5,867 nucleotides of DNA from Dehalococcoidia bacterium (GTDB lineage: Bacteria > Chloroflexota > Dehalococcoidia > Tepidiformales > Tepidiformaceae): NCBI GenBank assembly GCA_023228745.1, contig JALOAP010000213.1, forward strand, positions 1-5,867, in the 5' to 3' direction. Shown one piece after another: positions 1-4,775 of the stretch. The translations under genes were made by a program, and so were the position numbers. Below the pieces are notes generated by a model, which was not told where the DNA came from, ran no database searches, and was given only the letters and a program-made list of their open reading frames with translations. The first letter of the stretch is position 1; each line of letters starts with the position of its first letter.

Positions 1-762
1 TCGACGGGCGCGGCACTCACCGGCCACAACCCGGTTCGCGCGCCACTCAATGCGGTGACCGCACTTGCGACACTCGATGAGCCCACGGCAACAGTGGACG
101 GTGGTGGCGACGAAACCGCGACGCCGGGCACACCCACCGAAACGGCGACTCCCGACCCTGGCGAGACCAGCACCACTGACCTCTCGGAGACACCCGGCCC
201 GACCGAGACGGTGACTCCGCCGAACACAGCCGCAGCCGCTGCACACACCAACGGCCACGGCTGCGATGATGTGCTCTTCGCCAACGGCCGCGGTCCCGGG
301 GGACCCATCGGCTGCGATGTGGGAAACAGTGGGCCGCACCGGAAGAACGGAGTTCCGAAGGAAACGCCTACCGGCACGCCTGCAGCCCAAGAGCCTGGGA
401 CGTCAACACCACCCACAGCGGACGATGACGGCACCACCAGCGAACCCGGCAGCGACAGCAGCACCGCCCCCGACCCGCACGCAAATGGCCGTGGTTGCGA
501 CGATGTCCTAGCCACCAACGGGCGCGGCCCGGGCGGCCCGGTTGGATGCGAAGCCGGTAACAGTGGTCCCCATCGCCAGAATGGCGCGAAAAACGCAGCA
601 CCAGGTCCGACCGAAGCCGCAAGCCCCGGCACGACTGACCAGCCGGACAGCCCCGCTGCGTCCCAACCCGGAACCCAAGGCAAAGGCAACGGCCAGGGAG
701 TTGGGAAGGGTGGCCCTAACCCCGGCCAGGGCAAGGGCAACGGCAACGGGAAAAATAAGTAG
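1..762 (+). CDS. Secreted-looking Cys-module repeat protein, 5'-truncated
   Basis: The reading frame is already open at base 1 and ends with TAG at 760-762, giving 253 visible residues. The GTG at 55 is the first possible start inside the window, but nothing marks it as a real one and the frame continues upstream, so the N-terminus is most likely outside. The visible part is disordered-looking: a T/P/E-rich stretch (about residues 20-81), a 36-residue Cys/His/Gly module (82-117), a T/S/P/D-rich linker (118-159), a second copy of the module (160-195), another linker, and a tail from about 226 built of Gly, Asn, Gln and Lys. The only Cys residues are two in each module. T/P-rich linkers and a basic Gly/Asn tail are typical of surface or secreted proteins of Gram-positive-type bacteria and Chloroflexota. 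A signal peptide or membrane anchor, if any, would lie upstream. I do not recognise the family. An anti-sigma-like membrane protein with such a tail is one possibility but cannot be shown. Confidence 0.8.
   Translation, partial: STGAALTGHNPVRAPLNAVTALATLDEPTATVDGGGDETATPGTPTETATPDPGETSTTDLSETPGPTETVTPPNTAAAAAHTNGHGCDDVLFANGRGPGGPIGCDVGNSGPHRKNGVPKETPTGTPAAQEPGTSTPPTADDDGTTSEPGSDSSTAPDPHANGRGCDDVLATNGRGPGGPVGCEAGNSGPHRQNGAKNAAPGPTEAASPGTTDQPDSPAASQPGTQGKGNGQGVGKGGPNPGQGKGNGNGKNK
244..351 (+). repeat. Cys/His/Gly module, copy 1 (36 codons)
   Basis: This is the first copy of a 36-residue module within the secreted-looking protein (residues 82-117 of the visible part). Key positions within the module are H1, C7-D-D-V-L, N14-G-R-G-P-G-G-P, G23-C24, G27-N-S-G-P-H32-R and N35-G36. 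It matches copy 2 at 28 of 36 residues. Confidence 0.9.
478..585 (+). repeat. Cys/His/Gly module, copy 2 (36 codons)
   Basis: This is the second copy of the module (residues 160-195 of the visible part), starting 78 codons after copy 1. The differences from copy 1 are at module positions 2, 5, 12, 13, 22, 25, 26 and 34. H1, C7, C24 and H32 and all the Gly/Pro positions are kept. Of the 28 identical residues, 19 are written with a different synonymous codon, so the copies are old and not a recent DNA duplication. Confidence 0.9.
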
Positions 763-790
763 GCGGCACCGGCGCACGAATGTTGAAGGA

Positions 791-813
791 AGGGCGCTCA
801 GTTCGAGCGCCCT
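791..813 (+). terminator. Terminator-like hairpin after the secreted-protein gene
   Basis: A perfect 9-bp stem (AGGGCGCTC at 791-799 with GAGCGCCCT at 805-813) closes a 5-nt loop, 28 nt after the TAG stop. It is followed by a pyrimidine-rich stretch (CTCTCTCGT) instead of a pure T run. This fits an intrinsic terminator of a GC-rich genome and separates this gene from the next promoter. Confidence 0.65.
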
Positions 814-828
814 CTCTCGTCCCACCTC

Positions 829-858
829 GTGACGTCCCCCAATACGCTGGGATAGCAT
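829..858 (+). promoter_or_regulatory. Putative promoter of the ASCH gene, leaderless
   Basis: The hexamer GTGACG (829-834) is followed after 18 bp by TAGCAT (853-858). Only 7 nt separate the latter from the ATG at 866, so transcription would start at or next to the start codon. No Shine-Dalgarno sequence is visible, and there is no room for one in such a transcript. The -35 match is moderate (4 of 6 to TTGACA). Confidence 0.5.
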
Positions 859-865
859 CCCGGTC

Positions 866-1453
866 ATGCTCTTTCAGCGCGACACCATCGCGGCGATTGC
901 CGGCGGGCGCGTGACCGTCGCCTTCCGCCGCTGGCGACGGCCGACGGTGCGCACCGGCGGCACACTCCAGACACGTGCCGGCCTGCTGGCGATTGAGAGC
1001 GTCGAGCGCATCAGCGAGGAGGAGATCAGCGATGACGATGTGGTCTGCGCTGGCTACACCTCAAGGGATGAGGTTCTGCTCGCCCTCGCCGCTGCACGCA
1101 CCGGTGAGCTGTACCGCGTCCGCTTCCGGCTCGCCGGCCCCGATCCAGGGATCGCGCTGCGCGAAGCTGCAGAGCTCAGTGCCGCGGACGTGGGAGCACT
1201 GAAAGCACGCCTCCAACGGCTGGACCGTGCGAGCAAGCATGGCCCATGGACTGCAGCGACCCTCCAGCTCATTGCCGAACGCCCGGCCGTTCGCGCGGGC
1301 GTCCTGGCCGAGGTGCTGGGGCGTGAGCGCCTGCCCTTCAAGGCAGACGTTCGCAAACTGAAGGCGATGGGACTCACCGAAAGCCTGGAGGTGGGGTACC
1401 GGTTATCACCGCGCGGGCGTGCCCTGCTGCACCATCTCCACGACCAGGGCTAG
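866..1453 (+). CDS. ASCH-domain protein with C-terminal winged helix
   Basis: The 195-residue product has two parts. Residues about 3-91 look like an ASCH domain, a PUA-like beta-barrel predicted to bind RNA or modified nucleotides. They start with a hydrophobic strand, then an A-x-x-G-R-V-T-V-x-F-R-R-W basic loop (11-23), P26-T-V, a strand near 39-47, the A-G-Y-T-S-R-D-E helix start (62-69) and the closing strand L82-Y-R-V-R-F. Residues about 126-190 resemble a winged helix-turn-helix, with a recognition-helix region around 157-172 (P-F-K-A-D-V-R-K-L-K) and a wing ending G-Y-R-L-S-P-R-G. The ATG at 866 is chosen because the ASCH domain begins at once and a -10 hexamer sits 7 nt upstream. Substrate and partners are unknown; a role in translation or nucleic-acid regulation is inferred from the folds. 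The stop codon overlaps that of the convergent rmuC-like gene. The fold assignment is from pattern only and is moderately strong. Confidence 0.82.
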   Translation: MLFQRDTIAAIAGGRVTVAFRRWRRPTVRTGGTLQTRAGLLAIESVERISEEEISDDDVVCAGYTSRDEVLLALAAARTGELYRVRFRLAGPDPGIALREAAELSAADVGALKARLQRLDRASKHGPWTAATLQLIAERPAVRAGVLAEVLGRERLPFKADVRKLKAMGLTESLEVGYRLSPRGRALLHHLHDQG

Positions 1454-2577
1454 ATATCGTCCTCGCCCGCATGCACGAACGCAGGAAGTTGTAGCGGTTC
1501 GTCATCGTCGAGCTGGGCCCGCGCCTGGATCGCGGCCACACTGGTCGACGCCTTCGAGACGCCGCTTCGCAGGTCGTCCCGCGAGTTGGTGAGCATCGTG
1601 ATCGCCCGCGAGAGCCGTCCCTCGATCTCCTCCTGTAACGCGCGGAGGCTCGTTTCTGCCACTGAGATGTGTCCGGCGAGTTTTTCGATGTCGATGTCCC
1701 GCGAAGTTCGTAGCACCGTCTGGAAGACAAGCAGCAGGTAGGGGACGAACATGCTGTAGCCCACGACCACCACGGATTCGCGCATGCACTCGGCCTGCGC
1801 CGCCGTGCAGAGTTCGAACACCGCGTCGGGCACCACCGCGACTCCGAAGTTCACCGTCAGCTCAGGATGGAGGTACTTCTTCACCTCCTTCGCTTTCTCG
1901 CGCACCGCCGCCTCGATTTGTGACTTGATGCGCGCGCGTTCCGCAGGGTCCTCGCTCGCGAGGAACTGTTCCAGCAGACCCGTCGCTGGCCACTTGCTAT
2001 CGATCGGCAGTACCAGTTCATTGGGCAGCCGCAGCGCGAATTCGCACGTGCGGTTGCCGATGCGGAAGTCCCGCTCCTGCCACTCGGCGGGCAGCCGCGA
2101 AAACACCAGGTCCACAAGGTTCTCGCCCGCGGCGCCCTTCGCCGCCGTCCCGGCCATGACCTGCTCCAGCCGCCGGATCGACTGCGCTGTCTCCTGCTCA
2201 AGCGCGTACCGGGCGCGGGCCGCGGATTGCAGGTCGGTCAGCCCGTCGCGGGCCTTCGCGAGCTCGCCTCGGATTGTTTCGGTCGCGTCGCGAAGTCCCG
2301 TCGTGAGGGTCGTCGCCTGTGCCAGTCCGCTGTCGAGCTTCGCCACCGCCGTACGCGTTTGTGCCTGGTGCTGTTCCAGCAGCCCCACCCGGTCACCCAG
2401 GCCGCCGACCTTCTCGGCGATGGCGGCAGACTGCACCTGCAGGCCCTGCATCGCTCGCGCCATCTCGGCCAGGGGTGCCGCCACGTCGGCGGGCGGGGCA
2501 CTGCGCTGCAGCATCGCGAAGATCGCGATCCCCGCCACAGCCGCAAGGGCGACAATCAATACAAGTATCAGTTCCAC
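1450..2577 (-). CDS. rmuC: RmuC-family DNA recombination protein
   Basis: The 375-residue product has an N-terminal membrane segment (about residues 2-23), a long helical, probably coiled-coil region (about 30-145), the RmuC core (about 148-300) and a helical C-terminus ending in an acidic tail. The core shows G-A-A-G-E-N-L (E152) and, further on, E179-x13-D193-S-K195. These correspond to the PD-(D/E)XK-nuclease-like signature of RmuC, here with Glu at the usual RPD aspartate. Further on come V-V-P-D-A-V-F and the V-V-V-G-Y-S-x-F-V-P-Y-L block typical of the family. RmuC proteins are membrane-anchored and are linked in E. coli to limiting rearrangements at short inverted repeats. The GTG at 2577 is preferred: a TACACT hexamer ends 6 nt upstream and the membrane helix then starts at once, as in E. 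coli RmuC. A longer form from a GTG at 2655 would add 26 residues, overlap gntR by 14 bp and has no clear Shine-Dalgarno. Confidence 0.82.
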   Translation of the reverse strand: MELILVLIVALAAVAGIAIFAMLQRSAPPADVAAPLAEMARAMQGLQVQSAAIAEKVGGLGDRVGLLEQHQAQTRTAVAKLDSGLAQATTLTTGLRDATETIRGELAKARDGLTDLQSAARARYALEQETAQSIRRLEQVMAGTAAKGAAGENLVDLVFSRLPAEWQERDFRIGNRTCEFALRLPNELVLPIDSKWPATGLLEQFLASEDPAERARIKSQIEAAVREKAKEVKKYLHPELTVNFGVAVVPDAVFELCTAAQAECMRESVVVVGYSMFVPYLLLVFQTVLRTSRDIDIEKLAGHISVAETSLRALQEEIEGRLSRAITMLTNSRDDLRSGVSKASTSVAAIQARAQLDDDEPLQLPAFVHAGEDDI

Positions 2578-2583
2578 GCGCAG

Positions 2584-2589
2584 AGTGTA
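2584..2589 (-). promoter_or_regulatory. Putative -10 element of rmuC, leaderless
   Basis: Read on the minus strand, TACACT ends 6 nt before the GTG at 2577, placing the transcript start at the start codon. No Shine-Dalgarno precedes this GTG. The -35 position (about 2607-2612) has no TTGACA-like match and lies inside a perfect inverted repeat, so the promoter may depend on a regulator. Read-through from gntR is also possible. Confidence 0.45.
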
Positions 2590-2600
2590 CGCGGAGCGCT

Positions 2601-2617
2601 GCGACAGCTCCTGTCGC
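2601..2617. promoter_or_regulatory. Perfect inverted repeat at the rmuC -35 position, possible operator
   Basis: GCGACAG-CTC-CTGTCGC has two 7-bp arms around a 3-bp centre. It lies in the 64-bp gap between gntR and rmuC and is centred about 32 bp upstream of the presumed rmuC transcript start, where a -35 box would be. The geometry suits a dimeric repressor or activator, though the repeat could also fold as a hairpin in the gntR transcript. The binding protein is unknown. Confidence 0.4.
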
Positions 2618-2641
2618 GACCCGGGACCTTCGCTGGGGCGT

Positions 2642-2968
2642 TTAAGGGAAGTCACTCCCGGGCACTGCGTCCGGGTCGCGTACCAACTCTTCCCAGCGGC
2701 GAGCGATCGCTTCCATCGGCGCGGGCGGTGGCGTCCAGGGGAGTCCGCGCACGATTACGCCGCGGTTCGGAGCGTGCTCGATGAGCCCCTCAGACTCGAG
2801 CCGCCGAAACGCCTCCCGGACCGGCGTCTGCGAGACTCCCCAGCGCGCGGCCACCTCCTCCTGGCGAAGGTGTTCGCCCGCCGCGATGTTTCCCGAGAGG
2901 ATGGCGCTTTGCAGCGCCTCGTAGACGACGTCGGCCTTTGTTCGCCCGCGGCCCTTCTGAATTGTCAT
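2642..2968 (-). CDS. Short GntR-family transcription regulator (DNA-binding domain only)
   Basis: The 108-residue product is a GntR winged helix-turn-helix over residues about 10-75. It shows V14-V-Y-E-A-L-Q-S-A-I-L-S-G, G31-E-H-L-R-Q-E-E-V-A, the recognition helix G44-V-S-Q-T-P-V-R-E-A-F-R-R-L-E, and E60-G-L-I-E followed by the wing P67-N-R-G-V-I-V. This is the FadR/HutC-type signature for operator binding. What follows is only about 33 residues rich in Pro and charged residues; the FCD or UTRA effector domain of usual members (total roughly 210-250 residues) is absent. The frame ends with a clean TAA and the next minus-strand gene follows after 64 bp, so there is no visible remnant of a lost domain. 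It probably binds DNA without a classical ligand pocket, or relies on a partner. The ATG at 2968 is supported by the complete HTH and a -10 element 7 nt upstream. The rmuC gene downstream may be co-transcribed. Confidence 0.85.
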   Translation of the reverse strand: MTIQKGRGRTKADVVYEALQSAILSGNIAAGEHLRQEEVAARWGVSQTPVREAFRRLESEGLIEHAPNRGVIVRGLPWTPPPAPMEAIARRWEELVRDPDAVPGSDFP

Positions 2969-2975
2969 ACGAGTA

Positions 2976-2981
2976 AGGATA
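2976..2981 (-). promoter_or_regulatory. Putative -10 element of gntR, leaderless
   Basis: On the minus strand TATCCT ends 7 nt before the ATG at 2968. The same hexamer at the same distance precedes the divergent membrane-protein gene. There is no Shine-Dalgarno and no good -35 match at 16-18 bp. Confidence 0.5.
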
Positions 2982-2997
2982 ACGCGTGTGGAACGCG
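2981..2997. repeat. AACGCG direct repeat with overlapping inverted repeat, possible GntR operator
   Basis: AACGCG occurs at 2981-2986 and 2992-2997, an 11-bp spacing of about one helical turn. Within it, CGCGT (2983-2987) and ACGCG (2993-2997) form an inverted repeat with a 5-bp centre, and GTGGAAC (2988-2994) fits the GT-N3-AC core seen in FadR-type operators, though the outer bases do not fit. It sits directly upstream of the gntR -10, a natural place for autoregulation. The motif is short, so this is tentative. Confidence 0.3.
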
Positions 2998-3041
2998 ATT
3001 TGGGTGTTGGGGAAACAATCCTTTCTCCCGGTGGCCGCGCC

Positions 3042-3071
3042 TCGGCACGCAGTCCCCTGCGCCGCTATCCT
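3042..3071 (+). promoter_or_regulatory. Putative promoter of the small membrane-protein gene, leaderless
   Basis: TATCCT (3066-3071) ends 6 nt before the ATG at 3078. A weak -35-like TCGGCA (3042-3047) lies 18 bp upstream of the hexamer. No Shine-Dalgarno is present before the ATG. The predicted transcript starts at or beside the start codon. Confidence 0.5.
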
Positions 3072-3077
3072 GAGCGT

Positions 3078-3479
3078 ATGCGCGTAGCTCGCGGGACCCT
3101 CCTTGCGTTCGCACTCTTTGCGGCCAGTTTCGCGCTCCACATCGTGGGTGGAGCCACGGACCAGGGCTGGCTGTTCGCAATTGCCGTCGTGCTTATCTAC
3201 TTCTTTGCCGCCGGCTTCCCCTTCGTTGCCACTGTGCTCGCCGGGACGCCGCTCGGCCAACAGCAGCGGCAGGCCACCCTCGTGGTTGGCACTGTGGCCG
3301 GCGTCGCATTCACCTCCGCCGCCTATTGGGCCGCGAACGGCCGCAGTTTCGCCTGGTGGGAGATCCCGGCGGCAGCTATCTCCGTCGCGGTCGTCAGCGG
3401 CTTCCTGTTCGCTGTCAGCAAGCGCCGCTTCGGGTTATCGCTCAGCGCTGGCGAGCCTGCACCTCGTCCCGGCCGCTAG
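3078..3479 (+). CDS. Small four-helix membrane protein, DUF3054-like or unknown
   Basis: The 133-residue product has four hydrophobic segments, about residues 7-24, 31-55, 66-86 and 95-113. A basic end of the last helix (K115-R-R) leads into a short polar tail rich in Pro and Arg. With Arg near the N-terminus as well, the positive-inside rule puts both ends in the cytoplasm. The third and fourth helices contain W84 and the pair W93-W94. The small size and four-helix plan recall DUF3054-type membrane proteins, but I see no decisive motif and do not assign a function. The start at 3078 is preferred over an in-frame GTG at 2988, because that extension would add 30 polar, Arg-rich residues and would erase the promoter, whereas 3078 begins directly before the first helix. 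It is divergent from gntR (109 bp between starts), so regulation by that protein is possible. Confidence 0.72.
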   Translation: MRVARGTLLAFALFAASFALHIVGGATDQGWLFAIAVVLIYFFAAGFPFVATVLAGTPLGQQQRQATLVVGTVAGVAFTSAAYWAANGRSFAWWEIPAAAISVAVVSGFLFAVSKRRFGLSLSAGEPAPRPGR

Positions 3480-3484
3480 GCGGT

Positions 3485-3514
3485 TTGCCGCTCGCCGTTG
3501 CCGCCTGCTAGATT
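3485..3514 (+). promoter_or_regulatory. Putative promoter of the LLM oxidoreductase gene, extended -10
   Basis: TTGCCG (3485-3490), an 18-bp spacer and TAGATT (3509-3514) preceded by TGC (extended -10 TGn) form a reasonable sigma-70-type promoter. It starts 5 bp after the stop of the membrane-protein gene. It predicts a leader of about 55 nt carrying the Shine-Dalgarno at 3562. Confidence 0.5.
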
Positions 3515-3561
3515 CCGGCTGCGACTTTTCTGACCGCTCGAACACGAACGGATCCCTAACC

Positions 3562-3568
3562 AGAGGTG
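3562..3568 (+). promoter_or_regulatory. Shine-Dalgarno of the LLM oxidoreductase gene
   Basis: AGAGGTG lies 7 nt before the ATG at 3576 and fixes that start. The four genes to the left have none, so this gene uses leader-dependent initiation. Confidence 0.7.
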
Positions 3569-3575
3569 CTCTCCC

Positions 3576-4598
3576 ATGGCTCGTCGTCTTGCGCTCTCGA
3601 TCGGGTTCACCCCCGATCCGGAGCAGTCCAAAGAAGTCATCGAACGCGTGAAAATTGCCGAAGAGGTCGGCGTCGAAGCCGTCTTCACGGCCGAAACCTG
3701 GGGCCGCGACCAGTTCTCGCTCCTCACCCGCATCGCCATCGAAACGAGCAAGATCAAGATCGGAACCGGCATCGCCCCGGTATTCGGCCGCTCCCCGGCC
3801 ATGCTCGCCATGACCGCGGCGACGCTGGACGAGCTTTCCGGTGGCCGGGTCGTCCTCGGTCTCGGCACGTCCGGCGCGCGCGTCATCGAACACTGGCACG
3901 GCGAACCGTTCACCAAGCCGCTCACCCGCCTCCGCGAGTACGTCGAGATCATCAACATGATCGTGAGCGGCGAAAAAGTGTACTACGACGGCGAGATCTT
4001 CAAGCTCGAACGCGGCTTCAAGCTCCTCTTCGAACCCGTGCGCAAGCACATCCCCATCAGCATCGCCTCGATTTCGCCGAAGAGCATGCGGGATGTCGTG
4101 GGCGCGGTGGCCGACGCCTGGGAGCCCATCTACTGGCCGAAGTCGAAGTTCGTCGAAGGGAAGCAGCTCGTCGCCGAAGGTGCTGTGGAGAACGGCCGCG
4201 CTGCGGACGCGGTCGAGTGCTGGGCGACCATCACCACGGTCATCGAGCCCGACCCCGCGAAGGCGAAGCGTATGGCCGCCGGCCCAATCTCGTGGTACGT
4301 CACCAACATGGGTGACTTCTACCACCAGATGCTCACGCGTAATGGCTTCGGCGAAGAGGTCGCCGCGATGCGCAAGGTGGCCGAGACCCACAAGCCACTG
4401 CCGTTCCAGACGAACGATGAGCTCATGGCCGCCATGGGCGACCGCATGCTCGACGAAACCGCCGTCTACGGCGACCTCGAGACCGTTGCCATGGGCCTCG
4501 AAGAGCGCCGCCAGCTCGGCGTCGACATGCCCGTCATCTCGATGCCCCAGGCCAGCGGCACCCAGCTCGAGCGCATCCTCGGCACGCTCGTCAGCTAG
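3576..4598 (+). CDS. LLM class (luciferase-like) F420/flavin-dependent oxidoreductase
   Basis: The 340-residue product is a full-length luciferase-like monooxygenase family TIM barrel, the usual length for this class. It opens with a strand (L5-A-L-S-I-G-F) and the helix A28-E-E-V-G-V-E-A-V-F-T-A-E, then W42-G-R-D for the first active-site loop. I62-G-T-G-I-A-P-V-F-G-R-S-P with A76-M-L-A-M-T follows, then the hallmark L83-D-E-L-S-G-G-R-V-V-L-G-L-G-T-S-G (to 100), and H109-G-E-P-F with L119-R-E-Y (119-122). The P160-I-S-I-A strand and the D180-A-W-E-P segment match the later barrel. Such enzymes transfer hydride between F420 (or FMN) and an organic substrate in the cytoplasm. Cofactor and substrate cannot be read here, though the closest look is to F420-dependent, Mer-like members. 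The gene has its own promoter and Shine-Dalgarno and is followed by two hairpins, so it is probably transcribed alone. Confidence 0.92.
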   Translation: MARRLALSIGFTPDPEQSKEVIERVKIAEEVGVEAVFTAETWGRDQFSLLTRIAIETSKIKIGTGIAPVFGRSPAMLAMTAATLDELSGGRVVLGLGTSGARVIEHWHGEPFTKPLTRLREYVEIINMIVSGEKVYYDGEIFKLERGFKLLFEPVRKHIPISIASISPKSMRDVVGAVADAWEPIYWPKSKFVEGKQLVAEGAVENGRAADAVECWATITTVIEPDPAKAKRMAAGPISWYVTNMGDFYHQMLTRNGFGEEVAAMRKVAETHKPLPFQTNDELMAAMGDRMLDETAVYGDLETVAMGLEERRQLGVDMPVISMPQASGTQLERILGTLVS

Positions 4599-4616
4599 CT
4601 GCTCTCGGTGTTTACC

Positions 4617-4644
4617 ATGGTGGCCCACGCCCCTGGGCCACCAT
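4617..4644 (+). terminator. Perfect 11-bp hairpin after the LLM gene
   Basis: ATGGTGGCCCA (4617-4627) pairs perfectly with TGGGCCACCAT (4634-4644) around a 6-nt loop, 18 nt after the TAG stop. No T-run follows, so it may act as a terminator only weakly, or as a 3'-end stabiliser. A second hairpin follows 3 nt later. Confidence 0.6.
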
Positions 4645-4647
4645 TCA

Positions 4648-4672
4648 GGCCGGCCGCCCCTGTTGGCCGGCC
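4648..4672 (+). terminator. Second hairpin of the tandem pair after the LLM gene
   Basis: GGCCGGCC at 4648-4655 and again at 4665-4672 pair across a 9-nt loop. Because GGCCGGCC is its own reverse complement, the two copies are both a direct and an inverted repeat. No T-run follows. Together with the 11-bp hairpin it probably ends the LLM transcript before the next promoter at 4698. Confidence 0.5.
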
Positions 4673-4697
4673 ACTCCGGCGTCGGCTGCTGCCGCCA

Positions 4698-4726
4698 CTG
4701 ACAACCCTCTGCGATTCCGTTACCGT
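4698..4726 (+). promoter_or_regulatory. Putative promoter of the VWA-type gene
   Basis: CTGACA (4698-4703) matches TTGACA at 5 of 6, followed after exactly 17 bp by TACCGT (4721-4726), which keeps the T, A and final T of a -10. The transcript would start near 4733 and have a leader of about 43 nt with a GGAGG at 4765. It is the best-formed promoter in the window. Confidence 0.55.
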
Positions 4727-4764
4727 AGCCCCCAACGGCCCCCAACCCAGCAGGTGGGCTGTTT

Positions 4765-4769
4765 GGAGG
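4765..4769 (+). promoter_or_regulatory. Shine-Dalgarno of the VWA-type gene
   Basis: GGAGG ends 6 nt before the ATG at 4776, which decides that start over the in-frame ATG at 4782 (12 nt away). Confidence 0.75.
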
Positions 4770-4775
4770 CGACTG

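Noticed and set aside
55..57. GTG at 55 as the real start of the first gene
   Set aside because: The frame is open to base 1 and no Shine-Dalgarno or -10 element precedes the GTG, so a start upstream of the window is more likely.
2578..2655. Longer RmuC start (GTG at 2655)
   Set aside because: It would add 26 polar residues ahead of the membrane helix and overlap gntR by 14 bp without a clear Shine-Dalgarno. The GTG at 2577 has a -10 element at leaderless distance. It cannot be fully excluded.
1784..3073. A 429-codon plus-strand frame across rmuC and gntR
   Set aside because: It is antisense to two genes with clear family motifs, and its product is a Ser/Arg/Ala-rich string without domain structure.
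2988..3077. N-terminal extension of the small membrane protein from GTG 2988
   Set aside because: The extension is Arg/Pro/Gly-rich and unlike a membrane-protein start; it would cover the promoter region and the gntR operator candidate.
4742..4766. Possible leader hairpin (CCAA/TTGG and CAGC/GCTG) hiding part of the GGAGG of the VWA-type gene, as in a riboswitch
   Set aside because: The stem is short with an asymmetric internal loop and there is no recognisable aptamer; it is likely chance pairing in C/G-rich sequence.
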